This document shows positions 19,403 to 29,005 of a DNA stretch of 48,120 bases, one piece after another. The notes under the pieces were generated by a model that worked only from the letters and a program-made list of their open reading frames with translations, searched no databases and was not told where the DNA came from. The stretch's first letter is position 1; each line of letters opens with the position of its first letter. The translations under genes and the position numbers were made by a program. This DNA is from Alphaproteobacteria bacterium (GTDB lineage: Bacteria > Pseudomonadota > Alphaproteobacteria > Rhodobacterales > Rhodobacteraceae), in contig VGDH01000007.1 of the NCBI GenBank assembly GCA_016869835.1, positions 1-48,120 on the forward strand, written 5' to 3'.

Positions 19403-19966
19403 ATGGCGCAGGACAGGAAAGTGTCGAAGACGGAAGAAACCAATTGGGCGGCGCTGATGTTGGCCGTCCGCGACCGGCAGGACCGTGCGGCCTTTGCCCA
19501 GCTGTTTCGGCACTTTGCACCCCGGGTTAAGGCCTTCCTGATGAAGGCCGGCACTGAGGCGGCCTTGGCCGAAGACTGCGCCCAGGATGTTCTGGCCACG
19601 GTGTGGCAGAAAGCGCACCTCTTCGACCCCTCGCGCGCTTCGGTGGCGACCTGGGTCTTTACCATCGCCCGCAACCGGCGCATCGACATTGCCCGCCGCG
19701 ACCGCCGCCCCGAACCCGAGGCGCTGGATTGGGGCGGTGACAGCCACGAGCCGGATCAGGCCGACGTCTACGAAGCCGCGCAAGAAACCCGGCGGCTGAC
19801 TGACGCCCTCTCCACCCTGCCCGAAGCCCAGCGCGCCCTCGTGGCGCGGGCCTTTTACGGTGAATTGTCGCATAGCGAGATCGCCGCAGAAACCGGGCTC
19901 CCCCTAGGAACAATCAAGTCGCGCATCCGTCTGGCGCTGGATCGCCTGCGCGCGAAAATGAGTTAA
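19403..19966 (+). CDS. rpoE: ECF RNA polymerase sigma factor (RpoE/SigE, ECF11-type)
   Basis: LMLAVRDRQDRAAFAQLFRHFAPRVKAFLMKAG...ATWVFTIARNRRIDIARR...LSHSEIAAETGLPLGTIKSRIRLALDRLR. Start set to MAQDRKVSK; upstream in-frame ATGs exist (e.g. 19349) but the ORF-track start at 19217 precedes the predicted promoter. Confidence 0.92.
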   Translation: MAQDRKVSKTEETNWAALMLAVRDRQDRAAFAQLFRHFAPRVKAFLMKAGTEAALAEDCAQDVLATVWQKAHLFDPSRASVATWVFTIARNRRIDIARRDRRPEPEALDWGGDSHEPDQADVYEAAQETRRLTDALSTLPEAQRALVARAFYGELSHSEIAAETGLPLGTIKSRIRLALDRLRAKMS

Positions 19967-19969
19967 GCC

Positions 19970-20635
19970 ATGAAGAACCGTGAATCAGGTATCCGCCACC
20001 ATATCTCCGACCAGCTCTTGATGGGCTATGCCGCCGGCAGCCTGCCCGAGGCGTTTTCCCTTGTGGTCGCCACCCATATCTCGATGTGCGACGACTGTCG
20101 CGCCCGGGCCGAAGCCTATGAGGCTTTGGGCGGTGCCGTTCTGGAATCCGAAACCGCCCCGATGAGCGAGGCCAGCCTTGAGGCCTGCATGGCCCGTCTT
20201 GACACGCTGATCGCCCCGGAACCGGCGCAACGCCGCCCTAACCCACAAGCGCGCGGCATGTTCCCCTCGCCGCTGGCGCAATATGTCGGCGGCGATCTGA
20301 ACGCGATCCGCTGGAAGCCGCTGGGCATGGGCGTGCGTCAGGCCATTCTGCCCACCGGCAAGGGCGCCTCTGCCCGCCTTCTGCACATCCCCGCCGGTCA
20401 GGCGGTGCCAGACCATGGCCATCGCGGTCTGGAACTGACACTGGTCCTGCAGGGTGCCTTCCGCGATGACAAGGACCGCTTTGGTCCGGGCGATGTCGAA
20501 ATCGCCGATGAGGCCGATCAGCACAAACCCGTGGCAGAGGCCGGGGCCGATTGTATCTGCCTTGCCGCCACCGACGCGCCCTTGCGCTTCCGCGCGATGA
20601 TGCCGCGCCTCTTGCAACCGATCTTCCGGATCTAA
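19970..20635 (+). CDS. chrR: ChrR-type cupin zinc-binding anti-sigma factor
   Basis: IRHHISDQLLMGYAAGSLPEAFSLVVATHISMCDDCR (zinc anti-sigma domain) plus cupin DHGHRGLELTLVLQGAFRDDKDRFGPGDVEIADEADQHKP; directly after rpoE. Confidence 0.95.
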   Translation: MKNRESGIRHHISDQLLMGYAAGSLPEAFSLVVATHISMCDDCRARAEAYEALGGAVLESETAPMSEASLEACMARLDTLIAPEPAQRRPNPQARGMFPSPLAQYVGGDLNAIRWKPLGMGVRQAILPTGKGASARLLHIPAGQAVPDHGHRGLELTLVLQGAFRDDKDRFGPGDVEIADEADQHKPVAEAGADCICLAATDAPLRFRAMMPRLLQPIFRI

Positions 20636-20663
20636 GGCCCCGGCGGGCAAAGGCCCCCACCCC

Positions 20664-20700
20664 CATCCCCTCCCCACAAAAGGGGGAGGGGATGCATTTT
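20664..20700. terminator. Convergent terminator / palindrome between chrR and peroxiredoxin
   Basis: Perfect 12-bp stem CATCCCCTCCCC ACAAAAG GGGGAGGGGATG followed by CATTTT. Confidence 0.75.
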
Positions 20701-20702
20701 CA

Positions 20703-21191
20703 TCAGATCGCGGCCAGCATCGCCTCACCGCCGGAAATGTCGCACTGACCGGCGTTTTCCTCGGCGTGCAGCACCTTCACAACCCCATCCACCGCCTGCA
20801 AGGCATAGCGCTTGGACCGGTCGTGAAAGCCAATCGCCGGCACGGTGAAATCCATGCCAACCGCTTTGGTAAAGCCCGCATCGCCATCGGCCAGAAAGCT
20901 GATCCCGGCCGCAGCCCCGCCCGTGCTGTCACCCCAGGCTTTCATGACAAAGGGATCGTTGACCGACAGGCAGATCACCTCATCCACGCCCTTGGCCATC
21001 AGCTTGTCGATCACCCGCATGAACGAGGGCACATGGCTCGTGGTGCAGGTGCCGGTATAGGCGCCGGGCAGGCCAAAGATCACCACATTGCGACCCCTCA
21101 GCTTGGACCCCAGATCCACCGCTTCCGGCCCATTCGCGCCCATTTGCAGCAGTTTTGCATCGGGCAATTTGCTACCCACCGAAATCGTCAT
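20703..21191 (-). CDS. Peroxiredoxin (Prx5-type, redoxin family)
   Basis: MTISVGSKLPDAKLLQM...RNVVIFGLPGAYTGTCTTSHVPSFM...VNDPFVMKAWG. Confidence 0.94.
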   Translation of the reverse strand: MTISVGSKLPDAKLLQMGANGPEAVDLGSKLRGRNVVIFGLPGAYTGTCTTSHVPSFMRVIDKLMAKGVDEVICLSVNDPFVMKAWGDSTGGAAAGISFLADGDAGFTKAVGMDFTVPAIGFHDRSKRYALQAVDGVVKVLHAEENAGQCDISGGEAMLAAI

Positions 21192-21270
21192 TTCTTGTCC
21201 CTCGCGCGTTGCGTTTCCGTATCCGCCGGATATAGGCTCCGCCCCGAGGTTCGACCAGAGGGAGAAAGAC

Positions 21271-22479
21271 ATGGCGCATGTGGTTGTGGTGGGCGCGGGT
21301 CAGGCGGGTTCGGCGGTGGTGGCCAAACTGCGCGGGCTTGGCTTTGACGGCCAGATCACGTTTGTCGGCGAAGAACCCAGCCCCCCTTATCAGCGCCCGC
21401 CCCTGTCCAAGGCCTATCTTCTGGGCGAGATGGAGGAAGAACGCCTCTTGCTGCGGTCCAACGCCTTTTACGCCGAACAGAACATCACCTTGCGCCTCAG
21501 CGCCAAAGTGGCCAGCATCGACCGCACCGCCAAGACGCTGACGGTCGGCGATGAAACCCTCTCCTACGACCATCTGGTGCTGACCACCGGCTCCACCCCC
21601 CGCCGCCTGCCCGCCGCCATCGGCGGCGATCTGGCAGGCGTCTACACCGTGCGCACCTTGGCCGATGTCGACGCCATGCGCGCCGAATTCGCCCCCGGCC
21701 GCCGCGTGGTGATCGTCGGCGGTGGCTATATCGGGCTGGAGGCGGCCGCCGTGGCCCGCAAGCTGGGCCTTGAGGTCACCGTTCTGGAAATGGCCCCCCG
21801 CATCCTGCAACGCGTCGCCGCCCCGGAAACCAGCGACTATATCCGCGCCCTGCATCAATCCCACGGCGTTACCATTCTGGAGTCCACCGGCCTTGATCGG
21901 CTGTTGGGCACTGGCCACGTCTCGGGCGTGCGCCTGCGAGATGGCCGCGAACTGCCCGCCGATTTCGTGATTGCCGGTGTCGGCATCCTCCCCGGTCAAG
22001 CCCTGGCCGAAGCCGCTGGGCTTGAGATTGAAAACGGCATCAAAACCGACGCCCATGGCCGCACCTCAGACCCCTTCATCTGGTCGGCGGGCGATTGCGC
22101 CTCATTCCCCTACAAGGGCGGCCGCATCCGGCTGGAATCGGTCGGCAACGCCATTGATCAGGCCGAAGTGGTGGCCGAAAACATCCTGGGCGCGGGCAAG
22201 GACTACATCGCGAAACCGTGGTTCTGGTCCGACCAATACGCCTGCAAACTGCAAATCGCCGGGCTGAACACCGGCTATGACAATATCGTCACCCGTGGCC
22301 CTGAAGGCGAAGGCGTCAGCTTTTGGTATTACCAAGGCGACACCCTCCTCGCCGTCGACGCGATGAACGACCCACGCGGCTACATGGTCGGCAAACGCCT
22401 GATCGAGGCGGGCAAATCTCCCGCCAAGGCCAAGATCGCCGATCTGTCGGTGCCGCTGAAGGACCTCCTGAGCGCATGA
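21271..22479 (+). CDS. FAD-dependent oxidoreductase (ferredoxin/rubredoxin reductase family)
   Basis: MAHVVVVGAGQAGSAVVAKLRGLGFDGQITFVGEEPSPPYQRPPLSKAYLLGEM; second Rossmann VVIVGGGYIGLEAAAVARKLG; GGAG SD before the ATG. Confidence 0.94.
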   Translation: MAHVVVVGAGQAGSAVVAKLRGLGFDGQITFVGEEPSPPYQRPPLSKAYLLGEMEEERLLLRSNAFYAEQNITLRLSAKVASIDRTAKTLTVGDETLSYDHLVLTTGSTPRRLPAAIGGDLAGVYTVRTLADVDAMRAEFAPGRRVVIVGGGYIGLEAAAVARKLGLEVTVLEMAPRILQRVAAPETSDYIRALHQSHGVTILESTGLDRLLGTGHVSGVRLRDGRELPADFVIAGVGILPGQALAEAAGLEIENGIKTDAHGRTSDPFIWSAGDCASFPYKGGRIRLESVGNAIDQAEVVAENILGAGKDYIAKPWFWSDQYACKLQIAGLNTGYDNIVTRGPEGEGVSFWYYQGDTLLAVDAMNDPRGYMVGKRLIEAGKSPAKAKIADLSVPLKDLLSA

Positions 22480-23036
22480 GAATCATCGGCGGCCGCGCGC
22501 GGGGGCTGAAGCTGGCCGACGTCGGCGCGGGCGATCCGGCGGCGCATCTGCGCCCCACATCCGACCGGGTGCGCGAGGCGATCTTCAACCTTCTGGTCAA
22601 CGGCGGCTATGGCAACCCCCTGCAAGGCGCCCGCGTGCTGGACCTCTTCGCCGGAACCGGGGCCCTCGGGCTTGAGGCCCTGTCGCGCGGTGCCACACAC
22701 ACCACCTTTGTCGAAAACGGCAAACCGGCTCTGGCCCTTCTCACCCGTAACATCGCCCTGATGCGGGCTGCGGGCGAAACCCAGATCTACCGCCGAGACG
22801 CCCTTTCCCCCGGCCCCAATCCCGACGCGGCCTTTGACGTGATCTTCCTTGACCCCCCCTACGGCAAGGCGATGGGCGAGGCGGCGTTGAAGGCGGCCAT
22901 GGCGGGTGGTTGGCTTGCCCCGCAGGCGCTGATCGTCTGGGAGGAAAACACCCCACCGCTCTTGCCGGACGGCTTCACGCTGGAAGATCAGCGCAAATAC
23001 GGCGATACGCTGGTCACCATCGCCCGCGCGCCCTGA
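22476..23036 (+). CDS. rsmD: 16S rRNA (guanine(966)-N2)-methyltransferase
   Basis: MRIIGGRARGLKL...LRPTSDRVREAIFNLL...VLDLFAGTGALGLEALSRGA...FLDPPYGK; ATGA overlap with the upstream gene. Confidence 0.96.
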   Translation: MRIIGGRARGLKLADVGAGDPAAHLRPTSDRVREAIFNLLVNGGYGNPLQGARVLDLFAGTGALGLEALSRGATHTTFVENGKPALALLTRNIALMRAAGETQIYRRDALSPGPNPDAAFDVIFLDPPYGKAMGEAALKAAMAGGWLAPQALIVWEENTPPLLPDGFTLEDQRKYGDTLVTIARAP

Positions 23037-23056
23037 ATTCCACCTGAAAGACCCGA

Positions 23057-23818
23057 ATGTTCGAAGTCGCCACCCACCTCGCGCTCCTCCTCATCCTCGC
23101 CGCCTTTGTCGCGGGCTTTGTCGATTCCATCGCAGGCGGCGGCGGCCTCATCGCCATGCCGATGCTCTTGATCGCCGGGGCGACCCCGCTTGAGGCTTTG
23201 GCGACGAACAAACTGCAAGGGGCCTTCGGCGCAGGCACCGCAACCGTCGCTTATGCCCGCGCCGGCCATGTGCGGCTGAAAGACCAGTTCGGCATGGCCG
23301 CCGTCTCGGCCCTCGCCGCCGCCGCTGGCGCCTTGGTCGCCAAATCCATGCCCGCCGACGCCCTGCGCATCATCATGCCGGTGATCCTTGTCGCCGTCGC
23401 CGCCTTCTTCGCGCTGAAACCGGGGCTGTCCGACCGTGACCGCTTGCAACGCCTGTCGCTGGCGCACTTCACCTTCACCGCCGTGCCCCTGATCGCCGCC
23501 TATGACGGCTTCTTCGGCCCCGGCACCGGCAGCTTCTTCATGCTGGCCTTTGTCATGCTTGCGGGCTTTGGCATGCTCAAGGCCACGGCCCACACCAAAC
23601 TGCTGAACTTTTCCTCCAACATCGGCTCTCTCGCCGTGTTCATCCCCTTGGGCGTCATGTGGTGGTGGGTTGGCATCGCCATGGGCCTGGCCCAGATGGC
23701 CGGCGCCACCCTGGGCGCGCGTATGGCCATGCGCGTCGGCGCGCGGCTCATCAAGCCACTGATCGTGTTGGTTTCCGTGGCCATGGCCCTGCGGCTCTTG
23801 TGGCAGGCACTCGGCTGA
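23057..23818 (+). CDS. TSUP family transporter (sulfite exporter TauE/SafE family)
   Basis: FVAGFVDSIAGGGGLIAMPMLLIAGATPLEALATNKLQGAFG; multiple TM segments. Confidence 0.93.
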   Translation: MFEVATHLALLLILAAFVAGFVDSIAGGGGLIAMPMLLIAGATPLEALATNKLQGAFGAGTATVAYARAGHVRLKDQFGMAAVSALAAAAGALVAKSMPADALRIIMPVILVAVAAFFALKPGLSDRDRLQRLSLAHFTFTAVPLIAAYDGFFGPGTGSFFMLAFVMLAGFGMLKATAHTKLLNFSSNIGSLAVFIPLGVMWWWVGIAMGLAQMAGATLGARMAMRVGARLIKPLIVLVSVAMALRLLWQALG

Positions 23819-23918
23819 CACATCAAGGCTGGGCTTTGAACGCGCCCATTGCGTGAGCGCAATGCGATAGCTTCCACATCGCGCCAGAATTGGGTCGCCT
23901 GTGCGAAGGGAGCTTGCC

Positions 23919-24728
23919 ATGACCCCGAATGCAACGCCCTTTTATGACTCCTCAGACAACGTCACCGGCTGCTACCCAAGGTTTAATCCGGCAGGCTGGG
24001 ACGGTGCCGAGCTTGAGTTCATCAACAAACCGTTCCTGCGGGCCAAAACCGTTAGCGTGGCCTATGTCCCGCTGAACATGGGCAAGGTCTTTACCCGTGT
24101 GAATGAGGCCATTAAGGCGGCAGGTGCTGCAAAGACAGATCAGACCTTGGTGCTGTCGCGCGAGCTTTCGGCGTTTTCAGCCGAGCATCTTTTCGCAGTC
24201 GAAAAGCCCGTCCCCGGCGAGGAGATGACAACGCTCAGCGGGCGTTTTTTGACCAGGGTTTTCGAAGGTCCCTATTCCGAAGTGCCCGACTGGCACAGCG
24301 AAATGGAAAACCTCGCCCGCAAAAAAGGCGATGCGCCCGGCACTGTCTGGTTCTTTTACACAACATGTCCAAAGTGCCAACAGGTCTATGGCAAGAACCC
24401 TGTGGTCGGGCTTGTCGAATTGACATCGCCCCAACGAAAAAGGCCCCCTTCCGGGGGCCCCTCTGTTTACTCCGCCGGAACCTTCACCGCCTCATCCGAC
24501 AAGGGATGCGTCAGATGCACCAGCATCTCCTTCGGGCAGACCTGCAGGAAATTCGCCCGCTCGGGCTCCCAATTCGCCAGGATCTGGCTCGCCAAGCGGC
24601 TACCTGTCTCGGCGGCATGGGCCTCTATCAGCCCCTTCACCTGCGCTTCCCAATGGCGGTGGCCAATGGCACAGGTCACAAGGCTTTCCATGTTGATGAA
24701 ATCCTCGGCCGTACCCTGGGGATCATAG
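23919..24728 (+). CDS. Uncharacterised protein (FYTTCPKCQQVYGKN motif); C-terminal about 100 codons are probably an artefactual read-through into antisense gltB
   Basis: MTPNATPFYDSSDNVTGCYPRFNPAGWDGAELEF...WFFYTTCPKCQQVYGKNPVVGLVEL is protein-like with an SD (GAAGGGAG); after about 24420 the frame crosses the gltB terminator and overlaps gltB by 262 bp. Confidence 0.65.
   Translation: MTPNATPFYDSSDNVTGCYPRFNPAGWDGAELEFINKPFLRAKTVSVAYVPLNMGKVFTRVNEAIKAAGAAKTDQTLVLSRELSAFSAEHLFAVEKPVPGEEMTTLSGRFLTRVFEGPYSEVPDWHSEMENLARKKGDAPGTVWFFYTTCPKCQQVYGKNPVVGLVELTSPQRKRPPSGGPSVYSAGTFTASSDKGCVRCTSISFGQTCRKFARSGSQFARIWLAKRLPVSAAWASISPFTCASQWRWPMAQVTRLSMLMKSSAVPWGS
24437..24465 (-). terminator. Terminator downstream of gltB
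   Basis: Minus strand: GGGGCCCCCGGAAGGGGGCCTTTTT. Confidence 0.8.
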
Positions 24729-27700
24729 ACATAGGCCATCCCCCCCGTCATGCCCGCGCCAAAGTTCGCACCAATCCGGCCCAGGATCACCGCCACGCCG
24801 CCGGTCATGTATTCACAGCCGTTCGACCCGCAGCCCTCAACCACCACCGACGCGCCCGAGTTGCGCACGGCGAACCGCTCGCCCGCGCGACCGGCCGCAT
24901 AGAGATAGCCCCCCGTCGCACCATACAGCACCGTATTGCCGATGATGGTGTTCTCCGATGCAGTCAGCGGCGACGACATCGGCGGACGCACCGTGATCGT
25001 GCCGCCCGACAGGCCCTTGCCGACATAGTCATTGGCATCGCCCTGCACCTCGATCTTCAGCCCCTGCACCGCAAAGGCCCCCAAGGACTGGCCGCAAGAC
25101 CCGGTCAGCTTCACCGTCAGATGATCGGCCTGCAGGCTGTTCTTCATGCCGAATTTCTTGACGATATGGCTGGATGCCCGCGTGCCAATGGTGCGGTGGG
25201 TGTTGCGCACCGCATAGGACAACTGCATCTTCTCGCCGTCTTCAAAGAAGCGATGCCCATCCTTGATGATTTCCGCATCCAGCGTGTCCGGCACCGCATT
25301 GCGGGGCTTTGACCGGTCATAGGTGATGCGGTTCGCCCCATCGACCGTAATCAGCAGCGGGTTAAGGTCCAGATCATCCAGATGCGCCGAGCCGCGCGAA
25401 ACCTGCGTCAGCAAATCCGCCCGCCCGATGATCTCATCAATCGACCGCGCCCCGATCGAGGCGAGGATTTCCCGCACTTCCTGCGCGTAGAAGGTGATCA
25501 GGTTCACCACCTTGTCGGCGCTGCCGGTGAACTTCTGCCGCAGCGCTTCGTTCTGGGTGCAAACCCCCACCGGGCAGGTGTTCGACTGGCACTGACGCAC
25601 CATGATGCAGCCCATGGCGATCAGCGCCGCCGTGCCGATGCCAAACTCCTCGGCCCCCATCATCGCGGCCATGACAATGTCGCGCCCGGTCCGCAGCCCG
25701 CCATCGGTCCGCAGCGTGATCCGGTCGCGCAGGTTGTTCATCGCCAGAACCTGATGCGCCTCGGTCAGGCCCATTTCCCACGGCAGTCCGGCATATTTGA
25801 TACTGGTCGCCGGGCTGGCCCCGGTGCCACCGTTATGCCCCGAAATCAGGATCACATCCGCCTTGGCCTTGGCCACCCCGGCGGCAATCGTGCCAACACC
25901 ACTGGACGACACCAGCTTCACCGTCACCTTGGCCCGCGGGTTGATCTGCTTCAGGTCATAGATCAGCTGCGCAAGGTCCTCGATGGAATAGATGTCATGG
26001 TGCGGCGGCGGGGAAATCAGCGTCACACCGGGCGTCGAATGGCGCAGCCGCGCGATCAGCGCCGTCACCTTCATGCCGGGCAATTGCCCACCCTCGCCGG
26101 GCTTGGCCCCTTGGGCGACCTTGATCTCCAATTCCTCGCAAGCGTTCAGATATTCCGCCGTTACGCCAAAGCGGCCCGAGGCCACCTGCTTGATCTTGGC
26201 GCTGGGGTTATCGCCATTCGGCTCCGGCACGAAATGCGCCGGATCCTCGCCGCCCTCGCCACTGTCACTCTTCGCCCCAATCCGGTTCATCGCCACGTTC
26301 AGCGTCTTGTGCGCCTCCGGGCTCAGCGCTCCAAGGCTCATGCCCGGCGTCACAAACCGCTTGCGGATCGAGGTGATGCTTTCCACCTCTTCAATCGGCA
26401 CCGGCTTGCCCAGCACCTTGATGTCCAGCAAATCGCGGATATGGATCGGCGGATTGGCCCGCATCGCGGCCGAATACTGCTTCCAGATATCATACGACGC
26501 CCGGTCACAGGCCGATTGCAGCATATGCATGGTCTGGGCTTCCCAGGCGTGCTTTTCGCCCGACCGCCGCGCCTTGTAGATGCCGCCAATCGGCAGCACA
26601 TCCGCGCCGCCTTTCCAGCCCTTGGCATGCACTTCCTCGACCTTCATCTGCAAACCTTGCAGACCGATGCCCGAAATCCGGCTTTGCATGCCGGGGAAAT
26701 ACTCGGCCACCATGGCGCGGCTCAGCCCCACAGCCTCGAAATTCAGCCCCCCGCGATAAGACGAGATCACCGAGATCCCCATCTTGGACATGATCTTCAA
26801 CAGCCCCGCATCAATCGCATCGCGGTAATTCCGCATGGCATCCAGAAGCGAGCCTTCCAACAGCCCCCGCGCAATGCGGTCTGCAATGCTGTCCTCGGCC
26901 AGATAGGGGTTCACCGTGGTCGCCCCCGACCCGATCAGCACGGCAAAGTAATGCGGATCAATGCATTCCGCCGCCCGCACGTTGATCGAGCAGAAGGTCC
27001 GCAACCCCTTGCGCGTCAGCCAGCTATGCACCGCACTCGTCGCCAGGATCATCGGCATGGCCACCCGGCCCTCGCCCTGATGCTCATCAGTCAAGACCAG
27101 CTGCCCTGCGCCCGACGACACCGCCACCTCGGCCTCGGACCGGATCCGCTCCAGCCCCTGACGCAGCGCATCAGCGCCCGCCCCTGCCGGGAAGGTGCAA
27201 TCGATGAACGCCACCTGATCGCCAAAGCGCTTGACCAGAACCCCAAACTCACCATTGCCGATGAACGGGCTTTCCAGCACCAGAATCTCGCTCTGGCTGC
27301 TGTTTTCGTCCAGCACGTTGCGCAAGTTGCCAAAGCGGGTTTTCAACGACATCACCCGGCCTTCGCGCAAGCTGTCGATCGGCGGGTTGGTCACCTGGCT
27401 GAAATTTTGCCGGAAGAAATGGCTCAGGGGGCGGTAAACCGAAGACAAGACCGCCGCCGGCGTATCATCGCCCATCGAGGCGACCATTTCCTTGCCGTCC
27501 TCCACCATCGGGGCCAGCACCTGCTCCAGCTCCTCCACCGAATAGCCCGCCGCGATCTGCCGCTTGCGCAGCTCGGCCCCGCTGAACTGCGGCTCTTCCG
27601 GCACATCGCGCAACAGCGCATTCAGATCGACGATCTTGCCAACCCACTCGCCATAGGGCTGGGCACTGGCCAGCTTGTTCTTCAATTCGGTGTCATGGAA

Positions 27701-29005
27701 CAGCTTGCCCTCGGCCATGTCGACGGCAATCATCTGCCCCGGCCCCAAGGCGCCCTTCTCACGGATCGTGGTTTCATCCACCGGCACCATGCCCGCCTCG
27801 GACCCTGCGATCAGCATGCCGTCGCCGGTGATGACATAGCGCATCGGGCGCAGACCGTTGCGGTCCAGCCCCCCACAGACCCACCGCCCATCGGTCATGG
27901 CCAAAGCCGCCGGGCCATCCCAGGGCTCGATGACCGAGTTGCAATAGGAATACATGTCCGCCCAAGCCTTGGGCATGTTCGTGGTGGCCTTCGACCAAGC
28001 CTCCGGTACCAGCATGGTTTTCGCCATGGGCGCAGACCGGCCCGACCGCACCAGAACCTCGAACACCGAATCCAGCGCACCCGAATCCGACGTGCCGCCC
28101 GGGATGATCGGCTTGATATCCTCGGCCATGTCGCCAAAGGCGGAACTGGCCATCCGGATTTCGTGGCTCTTCATCCAGTTGACGTTGCCCTTCAGCGTGT
28201 TGATCTCGCCGTTATGCGCAAGCATCCGGAAGGGCTGGGCCAGCCACCACTGCGGGAAGGTGTTGGTGGAATACCGCTGATGATAGATCGCAAAGGCGCT
28301 TTCAAACCGCTCATCCTGCAAGTCGGGATAGAAGGTCGCCACCTGCTCGGCTAGCATCATCCCCTTGTAGATGATTGACCGGCACGACAGGGAACACAGA
28401 TACATCCCCTGAATCCCGGCGGCATTGGCGGCTTTCTCGATCCGGCGGCGGATGATGTAAAGCTCGCGCTCAAACTGTTCCTGATCGATGTCCTTCTCAC
28501 AGCGGATCAGGATCTGCTCGATCTCGGGGCGCGTCGCATTGGCCTTGTCGCCCAGCACAGATGTGTCCACCGGCACATGCCGCCAGCCATAGATATAATG
28601 GCCCATCCGCAGAACTTCGGTTTCCACGATGGTCCGGCACCGCTCCTGCGCGCCGAAATCCGTGCGCGGCAAAAAGACCTGCCCCACCGCGATCAGCTTT
28701 TTCACATCCGGCTCATGGCCCGTGCGGCGCACCTGATCGTAAAAGAACTTGACCGGAATCTGCACATGGATCCCCGCCCCGTCGCCGGTCTTGCCATCGG
28801 CATCGACCGCGCCCCTGTGCCAGACCGCCTTCAGCGCGTTGATCCCGTTTTCCACGACCTTACGGCTGGGCTTGCCGGAAATCGCCACCACCAGACCCAC
28901 GCCGCAGGACGAATGCTCATCCTCGGCCCTGTAAAGCCCGTTGGCATCCAGCCAGGCGCGCTTGGCCTCTTCGGCCTTTACCCAGGCGTCATCATAGGTT
29001 GTCAT
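24467..29005 (-). CDS. gltB: Glutamate synthase (NADPH) large subunit
   Basis: 1512 aa; N-terminal CGVGLVVAI, GLRPMRY, FMN domain and C-terminal GXGXG domain characteristic of GltB. Confidence 0.98.
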   Translation of the reverse strand: MTTYDDAWVKAEEAKRAWLDANGLYRAEDEHSSCGVGLVVAISGKPSRKVVENGINALKAVWHRGAVDADGKTGDGAGIHVQIPVKFFYDQVRRTGHEPDVKKLIAVGQVFLPRTDFGAQERCRTIVETEVLRMGHYIYGWRHVPVDTSVLGDKANATRPEIEQILIRCEKDIDQEQFERELYIIRRRIEKAANAAGIQGMYLCSLSCRSIIYKGMMLAEQVATFYPDLQDERFESAFAIYHQRYSTNTFPQWWLAQPFRMLAHNGEINTLKGNVNWMKSHEIRMASSAFGDMAEDIKPIIPGGTSDSGALDSVFEVLVRSGRSAPMAKTMLVPEAWSKATTNMPKAWADMYSYCNSVIEPWDGPAALAMTDGRWVCGGLDRNGLRPMRYVITGDGMLIAGSEAGMVPVDETTIREKGALGPGQMIAVDMAEGKLFHDTELKNKLASAQPYGEWVGKIVDLNALLRDVPEEPQFSGAELRKRQIAAGYSVEELEQVLAPMVEDGKEMVASMGDDTPAAVLSSVYRPLSHFFRQNFSQVTNPPIDSLREGRVMSLKTRFGNLRNVLDENSSQSEILVLESPFIGNGEFGVLVKRFGDQVAFIDCTFPAGAGADALRQGLERIRSEAEVAVSSGAGQLVLTDEHQGEGRVAMPMILATSAVHSWLTRKGLRTFCSINVRAAECIDPHYFAVLIGSGATTVNPYLAEDSIADRIARGLLEGSLLDAMRNYRDAIDAGLLKIMSKMGISVISSYRGGLNFEAVGLSRAMVAEYFPGMQSRISGIGLQGLQMKVEEVHAKGWKGGADVLPIGGIYKARRSGEKHAWEAQTMHMLQSACDRASYDIWKQYSAAMRANPPIHIRDLLDIKVLGKPVPIEEVESITSIRKRFVTPGMSLGALSPEAHKTLNVAMNRIGAKSDSGEGGEDPAHFVPEPNGDNPSAKIKQVASGRFGVTAEYLNACEELEIKVAQGAKPGEGGQLPGMKVTALIARLRHSTPGVTLISPPPHHDIYSIEDLAQLIYDLKQINPRAKVTVKLVSSSGVGTIAAGVAKAKADVILISGHNGGTGASPATSIKYAGLPWEMGLTEAHQVLAMNNLRDRITLRTDGGLRTGRDIVMAAMMGAEEFGIGTAALIAMGCIMVRQCQSNTCPVGVCTQNEALRQKFTGSADKVVNLITFYAQEVREILASIGARSIDEIIGRADLLTQVSRGSAHLDDLDLNPLLITVDGANRITYDRSKPRNAVPDTLDAEIIKDGHRFFEDGEKMQLSYAVRNTHRTIGTRASSHIVKKFGMKNSLQADHLTVKLTGSCGQSLGAFAVQGLKIEVQGDANDYVGKGLSGGTITVRPPMSSPLTASENTIIGNTVLYGATGGYLYAAGRAGERFAVRNSGASVVVEGCGSNGCEYMTGGVAVILGRIGANFGAGMTGGMAYVYDPQGTAEDFINMESLVTCAIGHRHWEAQVKGLIEAHAAETGSRLASQILANWEPERANFLQVCPKEMLVHLTHPLSDEAVKVPAE

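Noticed and set aside
25382-28354. 990-aa + strand ORF opposite gltB
   Set aside because: Antisense of a full-length canonical GltB; Arg/His/Gln-rich composition typical of the complement of GC-rich codons; no SD or domain.
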